From NCBI GenBank assembly GCA_947457745.1, contig CANGWT010000020.1, positions 1-17,378 of the forward strand: a stretch of DNA of 17,378 nucleotides. The letters run 5' to 3'. The position numbers and the translations under genes are program-made. Shown piece after piece: positions 1 through 6,604 of this stretch. The notes under the pieces are model-generated. The model was given only the letters and a program-made list of their open reading frames with translations, was not told the DNA's origin and did no database searches. The stretch comes from Burkholderiaceae bacterium (GTDB taxonomy: Bacteria > Pseudomonadota > Gammaproteobacteria > Burkholderiales > Burkholderiaceae). Each line of letters begins with the position of its first letter. The stretch's first letter is position 1.

Positions 1-2
1 AC

Positions 3-113
3 CGAAAGTTGTTTGAATCAGAATATCAAAAAGTAGCCAGCCTATATTACAAAGGCCAGCCAAATTTTCCTGATCTATTAAATCGAATAAGTCAGCATCT
101 AAAGGTTTTGTAG
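3..113 (+). CDS. C-terminal end of an unidentified protein (5' end outside window)
   Basis: An open frame enters from the left edge and stops at TAG 111-113, giving 36 residues that end in NRISQHLKVL. The composition (Lys, Glu, Tyr and Leu rich, no low-complexity run) is compatible with a real protein end, but the piece is too short to assign to a family. It would be the last gene of the element that lies left of the first tRNA-end repeat. It is followed by two inverted repeats and then by the att arm. Because only 36 codons are visible, a chance open frame is possible. Confidence 0.4.
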   Translation, partial: RKLFESEYQKVASLYYKGQPNFPDLLNRISQHLKVL

Positions 114-121
114 GTAAATCG

Positions 122-183
122 ATTTTGGAGCAACGAAGTGTTAGATGGTTGCTCCAAAATTCCTTTGGTTTTGAAAACCAAAG
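122..183. repeat. Two adjacent perfect inverted repeats
   Basis: Bases 122-134 (ATTTTGGAGCAAC) are the exact reverse complement of 148-160, giving a 13-bp stem with a 13-base loop. Directly after it, 163-183 is a perfect palindrome with 10-bp arms (CTTTGGTTTT / AAAACCAAAG) around one central G. The first stem could act as a transcription stop for the gene ending at 113, but no T-tract follows either structure on either strand, so neither is a standard intrinsic terminator. A protein-binding or recombination role is possible; none is shown. Confidence 0.6.
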
Positions 184-213
184 AGTGAGCTAGTGTTTCT
201 TCTTGTCTAGTTA

Positions 214-296
214 AATCAGTCACACAAATACTCACACACCGATAAACAGGCGCTGTAACCTCTTGAAATCCTAGTGGTTTTCTTTGGATATCTGCT
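214..296 (+). repeat. Left arm of att copy 1, homologous to arm of copy 3
   Basis: Together with the tRNA fragment that follows, 214-350 aligns without gaps to 12764-12900 with 18 mismatches in 137 bases (about 87% identity, counted by hand). The arm contains TCACACA at 220-226 and again at 232-238, a 12-bp period. Short direct repeats beside a tRNA-end core are typical arm-type binding sites of tyrosine integrases. The homology starts sharply at 214. On the minus strand the arm is open from an ATG at 301, but the copy-3 equivalent meets an early stop, so I do not call a gene here. Confidence 0.6.
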
Positions 297-341
297 CTCA
301 TAATCCTTTGGTCCCAGGTTCAAGTCCTGGTGGGCCCACCA
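297..341 (+). repeat. tRNA 3'-half fragment, att copy 1
   Basis: The 45 bases run from the anticodon loop (CTCATAA, anticodon CAT at 299-301) through a complete T-arm (CCAGG stem, TTCAAGT loop, CCTGG stem), the 3' acceptor strand TGGGCCC, discriminator A and CCA. The 5' half of the tRNA is absent: the bases before 297 cannot pair with TCCT to close an anticodon stem. This is a remnant, not a functional tRNA. CAU identity points to elongator tRNA-Met or tRNA-Ile2. Tyrosine integrases commonly cross over at a tRNA anticodon loop or T-arm and regenerate the 3' end, leaving such fragments at the far end of an island. Confidence 0.85.
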
Positions 342-347
342 GAAATG

Positions 348-378
348 AAAATACCAACCTTCGGGTTGGTATTTTTTT
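348..378 (+). terminator. Rho-independent terminator after att copy 1
   Basis: ATACCAACC (351-359), the stable tetraloop TTCG (360-363) and GGTTGGTAT (364-372) form a perfect stem followed by a run of T to 378. It lies 6 bases after the CCA of the tRNA fragment, so it would end transcription entering from the left element. Confidence 0.92.
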
Positions 379-404
379 GATCATTTCTTTTATAGCGCTA
401 CACT
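377..404 (+). promoter_or_regulatory. Possible sigma-70 promoter for the cassette A operon
   Basis: TTGATC (377-382) and TACACT (399-404) are separated by 16 bases and each match four of six consensus positions. The -35 would overlap the T-tract of the preceding terminator, leaving a leader of about 20 bases before the ATG at 429. Only this gap can hold the promoter of the operon, which supports the call, but the match is moderate. Confidence 0.35.
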
Positions 405-428
405 AAACATCTAAAAACCGGGACATAT

Positions 429-1766
429 ATGCGGATTATTCGATTGGGTGCTGGGGCTGGATATTCTGGAGATCGGATTTTGCCCGCAGTAGAGCTGGCA
501 GAAAAAGGTAACTTAGATTATTTGATATTCGAGTGTTTGGCCGAAAGAACTGTAGCCCTTGCGCAATTAGAGAAAATTAAAAATTCAAATCTTGGTTTTG
601 ATCCACTTCTTAAGGATCGCATGAGGGCAGTATTACTTACTTGTAAAGAAAAGCGAGTAAAGATAATTACTAATATGGGAGCGGCAAACCCTAAAGCTGC
701 AGCGGAAGAAATTCTTGATATTGCAAAAGAGTTGGGTATTCAATCTTTGAAGATTGGTGTAGTGAGCGGGGATGATGTTTTATCAGTAGTGATTTCTGGG
801 GACTTTCTTACAATGGAAGCAGGCGATCCAATCTCTGCTCTGAAAAATAAAATTATTTCAGCCAATGCTTATTTGGGCTGCGAGCCAATTGTTGAGGCAT
901 TGAAGTTGGGCGCTGATATTGTTATCACCGGTAGGGTATCGGATCCCGCGTTATTCCTCGCGCCCTTGATGTATGAGTTTGATTGGTCAGCTTCAGATTG
1001 GAAGTTGCTTAGTCAAGGTATCTTGGCAGGACATTTACTTGAATGTGCGGCACAGGTAACTGGTGGATATTTTGCCGATCCTGGATATCGTGATGTTCCA
1101 AATCTGGAAAATCTCGGCTTTCCTATTGCAGAAGTTTCTGAAGACGGTGCCGTAATAATTACTAAAGTTGAGGGGTCTGGTGGCTATGTGACAAAGGCTA
1201 CCTGTTCGGCGCAGCTTCTTTATGAGATAGACGATCCATCGCAATATTTTCAGCCGGATATCACTGCTGATTTTTCAAAAGTAACCATAACAGAATTGGC
1301 GCCCAATCGAATTAAGGTAGAGAATGCAGCTGGAGCGGAGCGTCCTAGCAATATAAAAGTTACTATTGGATTGAGAGATGGATTTATAGGGGATGGACAA
1401 ATTTCTTATGCTGGCTTAGGTGCAGTCTCAAGAGGTCAGTTGGCACTCCAAGTATTGCAAAAGCGTATAGAAGCATCTGGTACTCAATTTCTTGATATTA
1501 GATATGAATTGATTGGCCTAAATGCTATTCATGGCGATCATTTATCACAAGGGCATGAGCCGTATGAAGTCAGGGTTAGAGTGGCTGCTCGAGCAAACAC
1601 CGTAAAAGAGGCTGAATTTGTTGTGAATGAGGTAGAGGCAATGTATCTCAATGGACCTGCTGGCGGCGGTGGAGCTACCAAATTAGTGCGAGAAGTTATA
1701 TCTGTTGTATCGACACTCATTCCGCGTGAGTTAATTAAACCTTCAGTTTCAATATTGGAGCTATAA
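429..1766 (+). CDS. AtuA-family protein (DUF1446, acyclic terpene utilisation type)
   Basis: The 445-residue protein resembles the N-terminal domain of AtuA, a protein of the Pseudomonas acyclic terpene (citronellol/geraniol) utilisation cluster whose exact reaction is not firmly established. Visible features are the N-terminal glycine motif GAGAGYSGDR (residues 7-16), an ADIVITGRVSDPALF segment near the middle and a glycine-rich stretch GPAGGGGATKLVRE near the C-terminus. No signal peptide or membrane segment is seen, so it is probably cytosolic. The ATG has only a weak ribosome site (CGGGA, 5 bases upstream). The next gene follows in the same frame after a single TAA and encodes what is the C-terminal domain of full-length AtuA proteins. 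Co-transcription with a BKACE enzyme suggests a role in breaking down a branched acyl or beta-keto acid; the substrate is unknown. Confidence 0.82.
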   Translation: MRIIRLGAGAGYSGDRILPAVELAEKGNLDYLIFECLAERTVALAQLEKIKNSNLGFDPLLKDRMRAVLLTCKEKRVKIITNMGAANPKAAAEEILDIAKELGIQSLKIGVVSGDDVLSVVISGDFLTMEAGDPISALKNKIISANAYLGCEPIVEALKLGADIVITGRVSDPALFLAPLMYEFDWSASDWKLLSQGILAGHLLECAAQVTGGYFADPGYRDVPNLENLGFPIAEVSEDGAVIITKVEGSGGYVTKATCSAQLLYEIDDPSQYFQPDITADFSKVTITELAPNRIKVENAAGAERPSNIKVTIGLRDGFIGDGQISYAGLGAVSRGQLALQVLQKRIEASGTQFLDIRYELIGLNAIHGDHLSQGHEPYEVRVRVAARANTVKEAEFVVNEVEAMYLNGPAGGGGATKLVREVISVVSTLIPRELIKPSVSILEL

Positions 1767-2084
1767 ATGCTGTTAAGAAATATCGCACACTCAAGAACGG
1801 GCGATAAGGGTAATCGCTCAATTATTTCTGTTATTGCCTATGATATAAATGACTTTCCCTTAATTGAATCACAGGTAACCATAGAGCGTGTAAAGCTTCT
1901 ATATAAGGATATTGTTAAGGGGCGAGTTGAGAGGTTTTCTCTTCCCCAGCTTGGCGCACTGAATTTTATATTACATGATGCATTGGGCGGCGGGGTAACA
2001 AAATCTCTAGCATTAGATGCACATGGAAAGTCTTTAAGTTCTGCAATATTAAGTATGGAAATTGATCAAAGCATGAAATCATGA
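1767..2084 (+). CDS. Small AtuA-associated protein (AtuA C-terminal domain as separate chain)
   Basis: This 105-residue protein begins AHSRTGDKGN at residues 7-16, the signature of the small C-terminal domain of AtuA proteins, and contains a LGALNFILHDALGGG segment at about 61-75. In many AtuA proteins the domain is fused to the large one; here its ATG directly abuts the TAA of the upstream gene in the same frame. It probably forms a complex with the upstream product. Its end overlaps the next gene by 4 bases (ATGA, 2081-2084), suggesting translational coupling. No separate catalytic function can be assigned. Confidence 0.8.
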   Translation: MLLRNIAHSRTGDKGNRSIISVIAYDINDFPLIESQVTIERVKLLYKDIVKGRVERFSLPQLGALNFILHDALGGGVTKSLALDAHGKSLSSAILSMEIDQSMKS

Positions 2085-2965
2085 AGAAAAAGACCTGGAT
2101 TGAGGCTGCAATAAACGGAGCATGGACGAGGGCTAAGCAACCAGCTATTCCACTTGCGCCTGATGAAATTATTTCTGAAGCGATAGCTTGTGCGCAAGCT
2201 GGTGCATCAATTATTCACTACCATGCTTATGATCCAGCGACGGGTCAGCAGACGGCCTCAGTGGATGTAAATCAATACATTATTGAGACTATTAAATCTA
2301 AGGTAGATTTAATAGTATATCCAGCAATTTCGCCTATTACGGCAACTCAAGCAGTTACGCCAGAGGCCGGCGAGTTGAGGTATGCTACATCGAGAGCGCT
2401 AGGTGAGCAGGGTTTGATGGAGTGGATGGTTGTCGATCCCGGTTCTGTAAATATGCATTCAAATGTTGATCCTAATGGAGCTTCCGGTCCTCAGGGTTAC
2501 GTTTATATCAATACTGAGGCTACTCTTAGCGTTGCCATGGATTTATCAAAAAAGTTTGGAATACGCCCAAGTTACGCTATATATGAACCCGGATTTATCA
2601 GATGGGGCGCTCTTCTGGCAAAAAGATATCAAGTCAAAATGCCAATATATCGATTCATGTTTTCAGATCAATTTACTTTTGGAGCGCCTGTACAGGACTT
2701 TGCTTTAGAAGCTTATGTTCGAATGTTGAAAGTTGAGGTCCCAGATGCAGAATGGATGGTTTCAGGTCTTGGTGTGAACATATATCCACTCATTGAGAGA
2801 GCGGTACAAATGGGTGGCCACATTCGTGTTGGTTTGGAGGACTCCCATCTGGGTTCTACAGAACCAAGTTGGAAAAGTGTTGAGCGAGCAGTATCAGTAG
2901 TTACTAGTTCGGGAGGGGATGTAGCAGTAGCAAAAGATGTTAGGAGCCAACTAGCTAATTATTAG
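2081..2965 (+). CDS. BKACE-family beta-keto acid cleavage enzyme
   Basis: The 294-residue protein fits the BKACE family (3-keto-5-aminohexanoate cleavage enzyme, Kce-like), zinc enzymes that react a beta-keto acid with acetyl-CoA to give acetoacetate and a shortened acyl-CoA. Family features seen are AINGAWTR at residues 10-17, the zinc-binding HxH as His46 and His48 in IIHYHAYD, and the C-terminal block GGHIRVGLEDS (245-255) with His247 and Glu253. The length is normal for the family, and the start is fixed by the ATGA overlap with the previous gene. BKACE specificity varies widely, so the substrate is not given by sequence. The AtuA partners suggest a branched or terpenoid-like keto acid. 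The next gene begins 21 bases downstream. Confidence 0.87.
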   Translation: MKKKTWIEAAINGAWTRAKQPAIPLAPDEIISEAIACAQAGASIIHYHAYDPATGQQTASVDVNQYIIETIKSKVDLIVYPAISPITATQAVTPEAGELRYATSRALGEQGLMEWMVVDPGSVNMHSNVDPNGASGPQGYVYINTEATLSVAMDLSKKFGIRPSYAIYEPGFIRWGALLAKRYQVKMPIYRFMFSDQFTFGAPVQDFALEAYVRMLKVEVPDAEWMVSGLGVNIYPLIERAVQMGGHIRVGLEDSHLGSTEPSWKSVERAVSVVTSSGGDVAVAKDVRSQLANY

Positions 2966-2986
2966 TGTAAACAACTTGGAGTGATC

Positions 2987-3958
2987 ATGATTAGAATAAC
3001 AAAGATTATAAATTGTCTTATATTGGCTAATGCGGTATTTCTTAGCCCGCCATTATCAGCGCAGGCATATCCATCTAAACAATTAACATTCATAGTCCCA
3101 TTTATAGCTGGAAGTGCAACTGATCAGCAGGCAAGAGTAATCGCACAGGGTATTACTGAATCAACGGGTATACCTGTCATTATTGATAATAAGGTTGGGG
3201 CAAGTGGATTCATTGCAGCGCAGGCAGTAGCCAGTTCTGCACCTGATGGTTATGTCGTTTTAGTGAGTACTAATACAACCCATGCTGCCAATGAACATCT
3301 TTTTAAGAAGTTACCATATGACCCTGTTAAGGATTTTGAACCCGTCACAGCGCTTAATAAAGGCAGTCAAATTTTAATTGTTAATAAGAATTTCCCTGCT
3401 AATAACGTGAAGGAACTTATTGCTTTGGCAAAAAAGAATCCTGGCAAATACACATTTGGAAGTGGTAGTTCGTCCAGTAGGCTAGCTGTTGAGCTCTTTC
3501 AACAAATGGCTGGGATTCAGCTCTTACATGTTCCTTATAAAAGTAGTCCATTAGCAATCAATGATTTGATTGCTGGAAATATTGACTTAATGATTGTGGA
3601 TGCGCCAAATTCATTGGCGCAAATAAAAGCAAATAATGTACGTGGACTTGCAGTTTCTGGATCATCACGAAATCCATTGGCACCAGAATTGCCAACGATA
3701 GCAGAGGCTGGCTTGCAGGGCTATGACATGTCTTATTGGACAGCTGCTTGGGTGCCAGCCAAAACTCCAAAAGCTATTGTTGATAAGCTAAACCAATTAA
3801 TGGTTGCTGCTAGTAAATTAGACCCAGCACAAAAATTTTATACAAGTACAGGTTCCGAAAGATATACAACAACTCCAGATGGGCTAGCTAAATTTCAAGC
3901 ATCAGAGACTAACAAATGGGGTTTAATTGTCAAAGAAGCTAAGATCGACAAAGAGTAG
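2987..3958 (+). CDS. Bug/TctC-family tripartite tricarboxylate transporter substrate-binding protein
   Basis: The 323-residue precursor has a signal peptide ending near PPLSAQA (cleavage before YPSK), followed by the two-lobed Bug fold: LTFIVPF-AGSATD at the start of lobe 1, PDGYVVLVS, the YDPVKDFEPV loop, and HVPYKSSPLAINDL in lobe 2. Bug proteins are periplasmic and capture carboxylates or related small molecules for TctA/TctB permeases. No TctA or TctB lies in the window, so this is an orphan binding protein. I chose ATG 2987 because GGAG (2978-2981) is well spaced; a GTG at 2981 in the same frame would overlap that site. As last gene of the operon it presumably imports the compound processed by AtuA and BKACE. 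Confidence 0.9.
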   Translation: MIRITKIINCLILANAVFLSPPLSAQAYPSKQLTFIVPFIAGSATDQQARVIAQGITESTGIPVIIDNKVGASGFIAAQAVASSAPDGYVVLVSTNTTHAANEHLFKKLPYDPVKDFEPVTALNKGSQILIVNKNFPANNVKELIALAKKNPGKYTFGSGSSSSRLAVELFQQMAGIQLLHVPYKSSPLAINDLIAGNIDLMIVDAPNSLAQIKANNVRGLAVSGSSRNPLAPELPTIAEAGLQGYDMSYWTAAWVPAKTPKAIVDKLNQLMVAASKLDPAQKFYTSTGSERYTTTPDGLAKFQASETNKWGLIVKEAKIDKE

Positions 3959-3977
3959 TGAAAGCTACACAAACTGG

Positions 3978-4017
3978 AATCCTTTGGTCCCAGGTTCAAG
4001 TCCTGATGGGCCCACCA
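3978..4017 (+). repeat. tRNA 3'-half fragment, att copy 2
   Basis: Forty bases repeat copy 1 from AATCC (302) to CCA with one change: the last T-stem base is A instead of G (CCTGA), which breaks its pair with the first C of the T-stem. The CTCAT of the anticodon loop is lost. The 83-bp arm present at copies 1 and 3 is missing; only a short ACACAAA (3967-3973) recalls the arm heptamers. Either the element used a different arm or a deletion removed most of it. The Bug gene stops 19 bases upstream. Confidence 0.85.
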
Positions 4018-4025
4018 ATGAAATC

Positions 4026-4058
4026 AACGACTTAGGGAGAAATTCCTAAGTCGTTTTT
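4026..4058 (+). terminator. Rho-independent terminator after att copy 2
   Basis: CGACTTAGG (4028-4036) pairs perfectly with CCTAAGTCG (4045-4053) across an 8-base loop and is followed by TTTTT. It begins about 10 bases after CCA and closes cassette A transcription. Its sequence is unrelated to the terminators after copies 1 and 3. Confidence 0.92.
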
Positions 4059-4358
4059 CTTACTGCGCCACTCAGTGTGTAAGTAATCTCCACACATCTT
4101 CCGCGGCAACCACAATAAACATATAGGTCTGCCATTAGAGTAATGAACTACTTAATTAATTTAGGCGCGTAATTGTTCGGGGCTAGTTTGACTTACAGAG
4201 CTCCGTTTAGCTGGTGAGAAATATTAAATAATTGCAATCAGTAGCTGAAGTATTCAGTCTTAGTACTTCTTAAAAGCTTGCTGATATAGTTGGAAAAAGC
4301 AGGATGCAATAAATATTGTTTTGAACTCAACTCAAATTACTTCCCAATAAGCGTGAAT
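4059..4358 (+). other. Intergenic region upstream of the GGT-family gene
   Basis: No credible small gene is seen in these 300 bases. A TTG-initiated extension of the downstream frame begins at 4290 but has no ribosome site and adds residues unlike the family N-terminus. A weak inverted repeat (GAAGTA 4247-4252 / TACTTC 4264-4269) lies about 90 bases before the gene. Near the left end, GTGTG and CACAC motifs (4075-4095) might be remnants of the other att arm. A TTGACT at 4188 has no good -10 partner at normal spacing, so I do not place a promoter. Confidence 0.4.
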
Positions 4359-6008
4359 ATGAAATTTAATTGGAATAACCCATACCCGACCATTAGAGTA
4401 CCCGTGATGGGGCGTAATGTCGTGTCAACTTCTCATCCTTATGCTGCGCAGGCGGGATTAAAAATCATTCAACAAGGCGGCAATGCTATTGATGCAGCTA
4501 TTGCAGCAGCAGCAGCTTTAATAATTGTGGAGCCTGTATCTAATGGCTTAGGTAGCGACTGCTTTGCCATTATTTGGGATGGTAAAGAATTGCATGGTTT
4601 AAATTCTTCTGGTGTGGCCCCCAGCGCATGGAGCCCCGAATACTTTGCTAGTAAATATGGTCGGGATGGAAATGGTTTAGCTGAGAGACCTATGCGTGGC
4701 TGGGATTCGGTCACTATTCCAGGCGCTCTTGCAGGTTGGGAGGCGTTACATATGCGTTTTGGTTCCCTGCCTTTAAGTGATTTATTGCAGCCAGCCATTG
4801 AGATTGCTGAGCGGGGTTATGCATTAGCTCCTGTGGTGGCTCATAAGTGGGCGGCTGCTATTTCAGAGATGCAGAATCAACCTGGATTTGCTCAAGCCTT
4901 TATGCCTCGTGGGCGAGCCCCTGAAATCGGTGAAATATTTCGTTTTCAAGCAGCCGCTCGTACTCTGAGAGCAATCGCCAAGAATGGTATTCGTGAATTT
5001 TATGAGGGTGAAGTTGCGCATGCTATTGCTGATTTCTCCAAAAGTAATGGCGGCGCTCTTTCACTGCATGACCTCGCTACATATCGCCCAGAATGGGTTG
5101 GAACAATAGAGCAGGATGTAAAAGGTGCGGATGGCAAGACCTATTCAATGCACGAGATACCCCCTAATGGACAGGGCATAGGAGCGTTAATGGCTTTGGG
5201 GATTTTGCAAAATTTTGATCTGCAAAATTTACCGCTTGATGGAGCACTCAGTCAGCACCTGCAAATTGAGGCGATGAAGTTGGCTTTTTCGGATGTTTAC
5301 AGGTACGTAGCAGACCCTAGGTCTATGGATGTCACACCTGAGCAAATGCTCGATCCAACCTACTTAGCTGATCGTGCAAAATTGATTGATCCCCACAAAG
5401 CAACGCACTTTAAGTTTGGGCTTCCGAACTCAGGGGGTACTGTTTACCTCTCCGCCACTGATGAGCATGGTCGCATGATCTCATTTATTCAGAGTAACTA
5501 CATGGGGTTTGGCTCGGGCATTGTGGTTCCTGACTGGGGAGTCAGCATGCAAAACAGGGGCTTTGGTTTCTCGATGGATCCTCGTTCTGCCAATGTAGTA
5601 GCTGGAGGGAAGCGACCATTTCACACTATTATTCCGGCTTTCTTAACTCGCAAAGAAGAGGGGGTAACCATTCCGCAGATGAGTTTTGGAGTGATGGGCG
5701 GAGATATGCAGCCACAAGGCCACTTGCAAACTGTTCTCAGAATGTTGACTTATCAACAGCAGCCTCAAGCTGCTTGTGATGCGCCTCGCTGGAAAGTTAA
5801 TCGAGACTTTACTTTAGATGTTGAGTCCAATATGAACGCCACGACCGTTAAAGGATTAACTGAAATGGGGCATACCTTGAAAAAAATAGATGATCCTTAT
5901 ATGGATTTTGGAGCCGGTCAATTTATTTGGCGCTTATCTGATGATCTTGAGGATGGTTATATTGCTGCCAGCGACCCGCGCCGTGATGGTCAGGCAGCAG
6001 TCTATTAG
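4359..6008 (+). CDS. Gamma-glutamyltransferase-family Ntn hydrolase
   Basis: The 549-residue protein belongs to the gamma-glutamyltransferase superfamily, precursors that self-cleave to expose a catalytic threonine. Visible are the family N-terminus with QGGNAIDAAIAAAAAL, the SNGLGSD block, and the processing region SGGTVYLSATDEHG, where Thr361 of this start is the expected nucleophile. FIQSNYMGFGSG follows, then the glycine motif GVMGGDMQPQGH. No signal peptide is seen, so it is probably cytosolic, which argues against a periplasmic glutathione role. ATG 4359 matches the usual start of this subfamily better than the upstream TTG. Substrate could be a gamma-glutamyl amide, a glutathione conjugate or, as in the related oxamate amidohydrolase HpxW, another amide. 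Its end is 7 bases from the convergent Lrp-type gene. Confidence 0.87.
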   Translation: MKFNWNNPYPTIRVPVMGRNVVSTSHPYAAQAGLKIIQQGGNAIDAAIAAAAALIIVEPVSNGLGSDCFAIIWDGKELHGLNSSGVAPSAWSPEYFASKYGRDGNGLAERPMRGWDSVTIPGALAGWEALHMRFGSLPLSDLLQPAIEIAERGYALAPVVAHKWAAAISEMQNQPGFAQAFMPRGRAPEIGEIFRFQAAARTLRAIAKNGIREFYEGEVAHAIADFSKSNGGALSLHDLATYRPEWVGTIEQDVKGADGKTYSMHEIPPNGQGIGALMALGILQNFDLQNLPLDGALSQHLQIEAMKLAFSDVYRYVADPRSMDVTPEQMLDPTYLADRAKLIDPHKATHFKFGLPNSGGTVYLSATDEHGRMISFIQSNYMGFGSGIVVPDWGVSMQNRGFGFSMDPRSANVVAGGKRPFHTIIPAFLTRKEEGVTIPQMSFGVMGGDMQPQGHLQTVLRMLTYQQQPQAACDAPRWKVNRDFTLDVESNMNATTVKGLTEMGHTLKKIDDPYMDFGAGQFIWRLSDDLEDGYIAASDPRRDGQAAVY

Positions 6009-6015
6009 TTGTTTG

Positions 6016-6498
6016 TTAACTTAAGTTAACTTGATTTAAGGGTAATGCGGTAGTGTACTTAATTTGTTCCATCGCAAACATGGAGCTGACATCTACCAAG
6101 TCCACTCCCTTAATTAGTATTTTGTAGACTCTGTCATAGTCTTCTATGTTTGACAGAGCTACTTTCAAAAGATAGTCTGTATTTCCGGTGACACGGTAGA
6201 ACTCTATAACTTCTGGAATTGCACTAACAATGCGATGAAAGGATTCAAACCACTCAATTTTGTGCTGATTAGTTTTTATTGAAATAAAGGCTATTAAGCC
6301 GAGGTTGAGTTGTGGTGGGTTGAGGAGGGCCACTCTTTTTCTGATGAATCCTTGCTTTTCTAATCTCTGAATTCTTTTCCAACAAGGAGTTGTAGTGAGG
6401 CCTACGCTATCTGCAATGTCCCCAATTGAAAGTGATGCATCTTCTTGCAGTAGAGCGAGGATTTTGCAATCCAATCTATCTAACTTATTATCTAGCAT
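6016..6498 (-). CDS. Lrp/AsnC-family transcriptional regulator
   Basis: The 160-residue protein has an N-terminal winged helix-turn-helix (LDRLDCKILALLQEDASLS through TPCWKRIQRLEKQGFI, residues 6-52) and a C-terminal RAM ligand-binding domain (about 68-150) with the typical VTGNTDYLLKV motif. Members bind amino acids or related small molecules and often control a divergent neighbour. It is read away from the PLP-lyase gene across a 106-base AT-rich gap holding two candidate operators, so that enzyme is the likely target and an amino acid or thio-amino acid the likely effector. GAGAG lies about 8 bases upstream of the ATG. Its last codons overlap a perfect palindrome GTTAACTTAAGTTAAC at 6015-6030. 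Confidence 0.92.
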   Translation of the reverse strand: MLDNKLDRLDCKILALLQEDASLSIGDIADSVGLTTTPCWKRIQRLEKQGFIRKRVALLNPPQLNLGLIAFISIKTNQHKIEWFESFHRIVSAIPEVIEFYRVTGNTDYLLKVALSNIEDYDRVYKILIKGVDLVDVSSMFAMEQIKYTTALPLNQVNLS

Positions 6499-6526
6499 AA
6501 TTTTCTCTCATAAAATAAATAAATAG

Positions 6527-6561
6527 TATTAATTTCTATTAATAACGAATATTTAGATATT
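6527..6561. promoter_or_regulatory. Candidate Lrp-type operators in the divergent region
   Basis: Two inverted repeats stand in the gap between the regulator and the lyase gene: TATTAAT-TTCT-ATTAATA (6527-6544) and AATAT-TTAG-ATATT (6548-6561). Both have a 4-base centre, and the centres are 19 bp apart. Lrp/AsnC proteins bind AT-rich imperfect palindromes in phased groups, so these are reasonable operators. AT-rich DNA makes such repeats likely by chance, so confidence is limited. Confidence 0.4.
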
Positions 6562-6604
6562 TATTAGTAGTTAATTTCGGTTATTAAAGCATAACATTGC
6601 TAAT

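Larger units (their letters stand above)
342..4017 (+). mobile_element. Cassette A: tRNA-end-bounded AtuA/BKACE/Bug module
   Basis: The segment between tRNA-end copies 1 and 2 holds a terminator, a short promoter region, four co-directional genes with gaps of at most 21 bases, and the closing tRNA fragment 19 bases after the last stop codon. There is almost no spare DNA and no recombinase. The direct-repeat boundaries suggest it arrived as one integration event at the tRNA site, moved by an integrase supplied in trans or since lost. By eye it is more AT-rich than the tcu genes of cassette C. The boundaries are seen; mobility is inferred. Confidence 0.55.

Noticed and set aside
92..301. A minus-strand 69-codon open frame starting at the ATG in the tRNA anticodon loop and covering the att arm
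   Set aside because: The homologous arm at copy 3 gives a similar first 16 residues, but then a stop codon, so the frame is not conserved. No family is recognisable, and tRNA-arm noncoding sequence explains the similarity.
297..341. A functional tRNA gene
   Set aside because: Only the anticodon loop, T-arm and 3' acceptor are present at any of the three copies; no D-arm or 5' acceptor strand precedes them. Copies 2 and 3 also carry changes in the T-stem or acceptor.
4469..4798. A 109-codon minus-strand open frame inside the GGT-family gene
   Set aside because: It is antisense to strongly conserved GGT motifs, has no recognisable family and no ribosome site; it is a codon-composition shadow.
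6015..6030. The perfect 16-bp palindrome GTTAACTTAAGTTAAC between GGT-family and Lrp genes
   Set aside because: It is made of the last codons of the Lrp-type gene and has no loop or T-tract, so it is a poor terminator. A 16-bp palindrome in AT-rich DNA of this length is not strongly unexpected.
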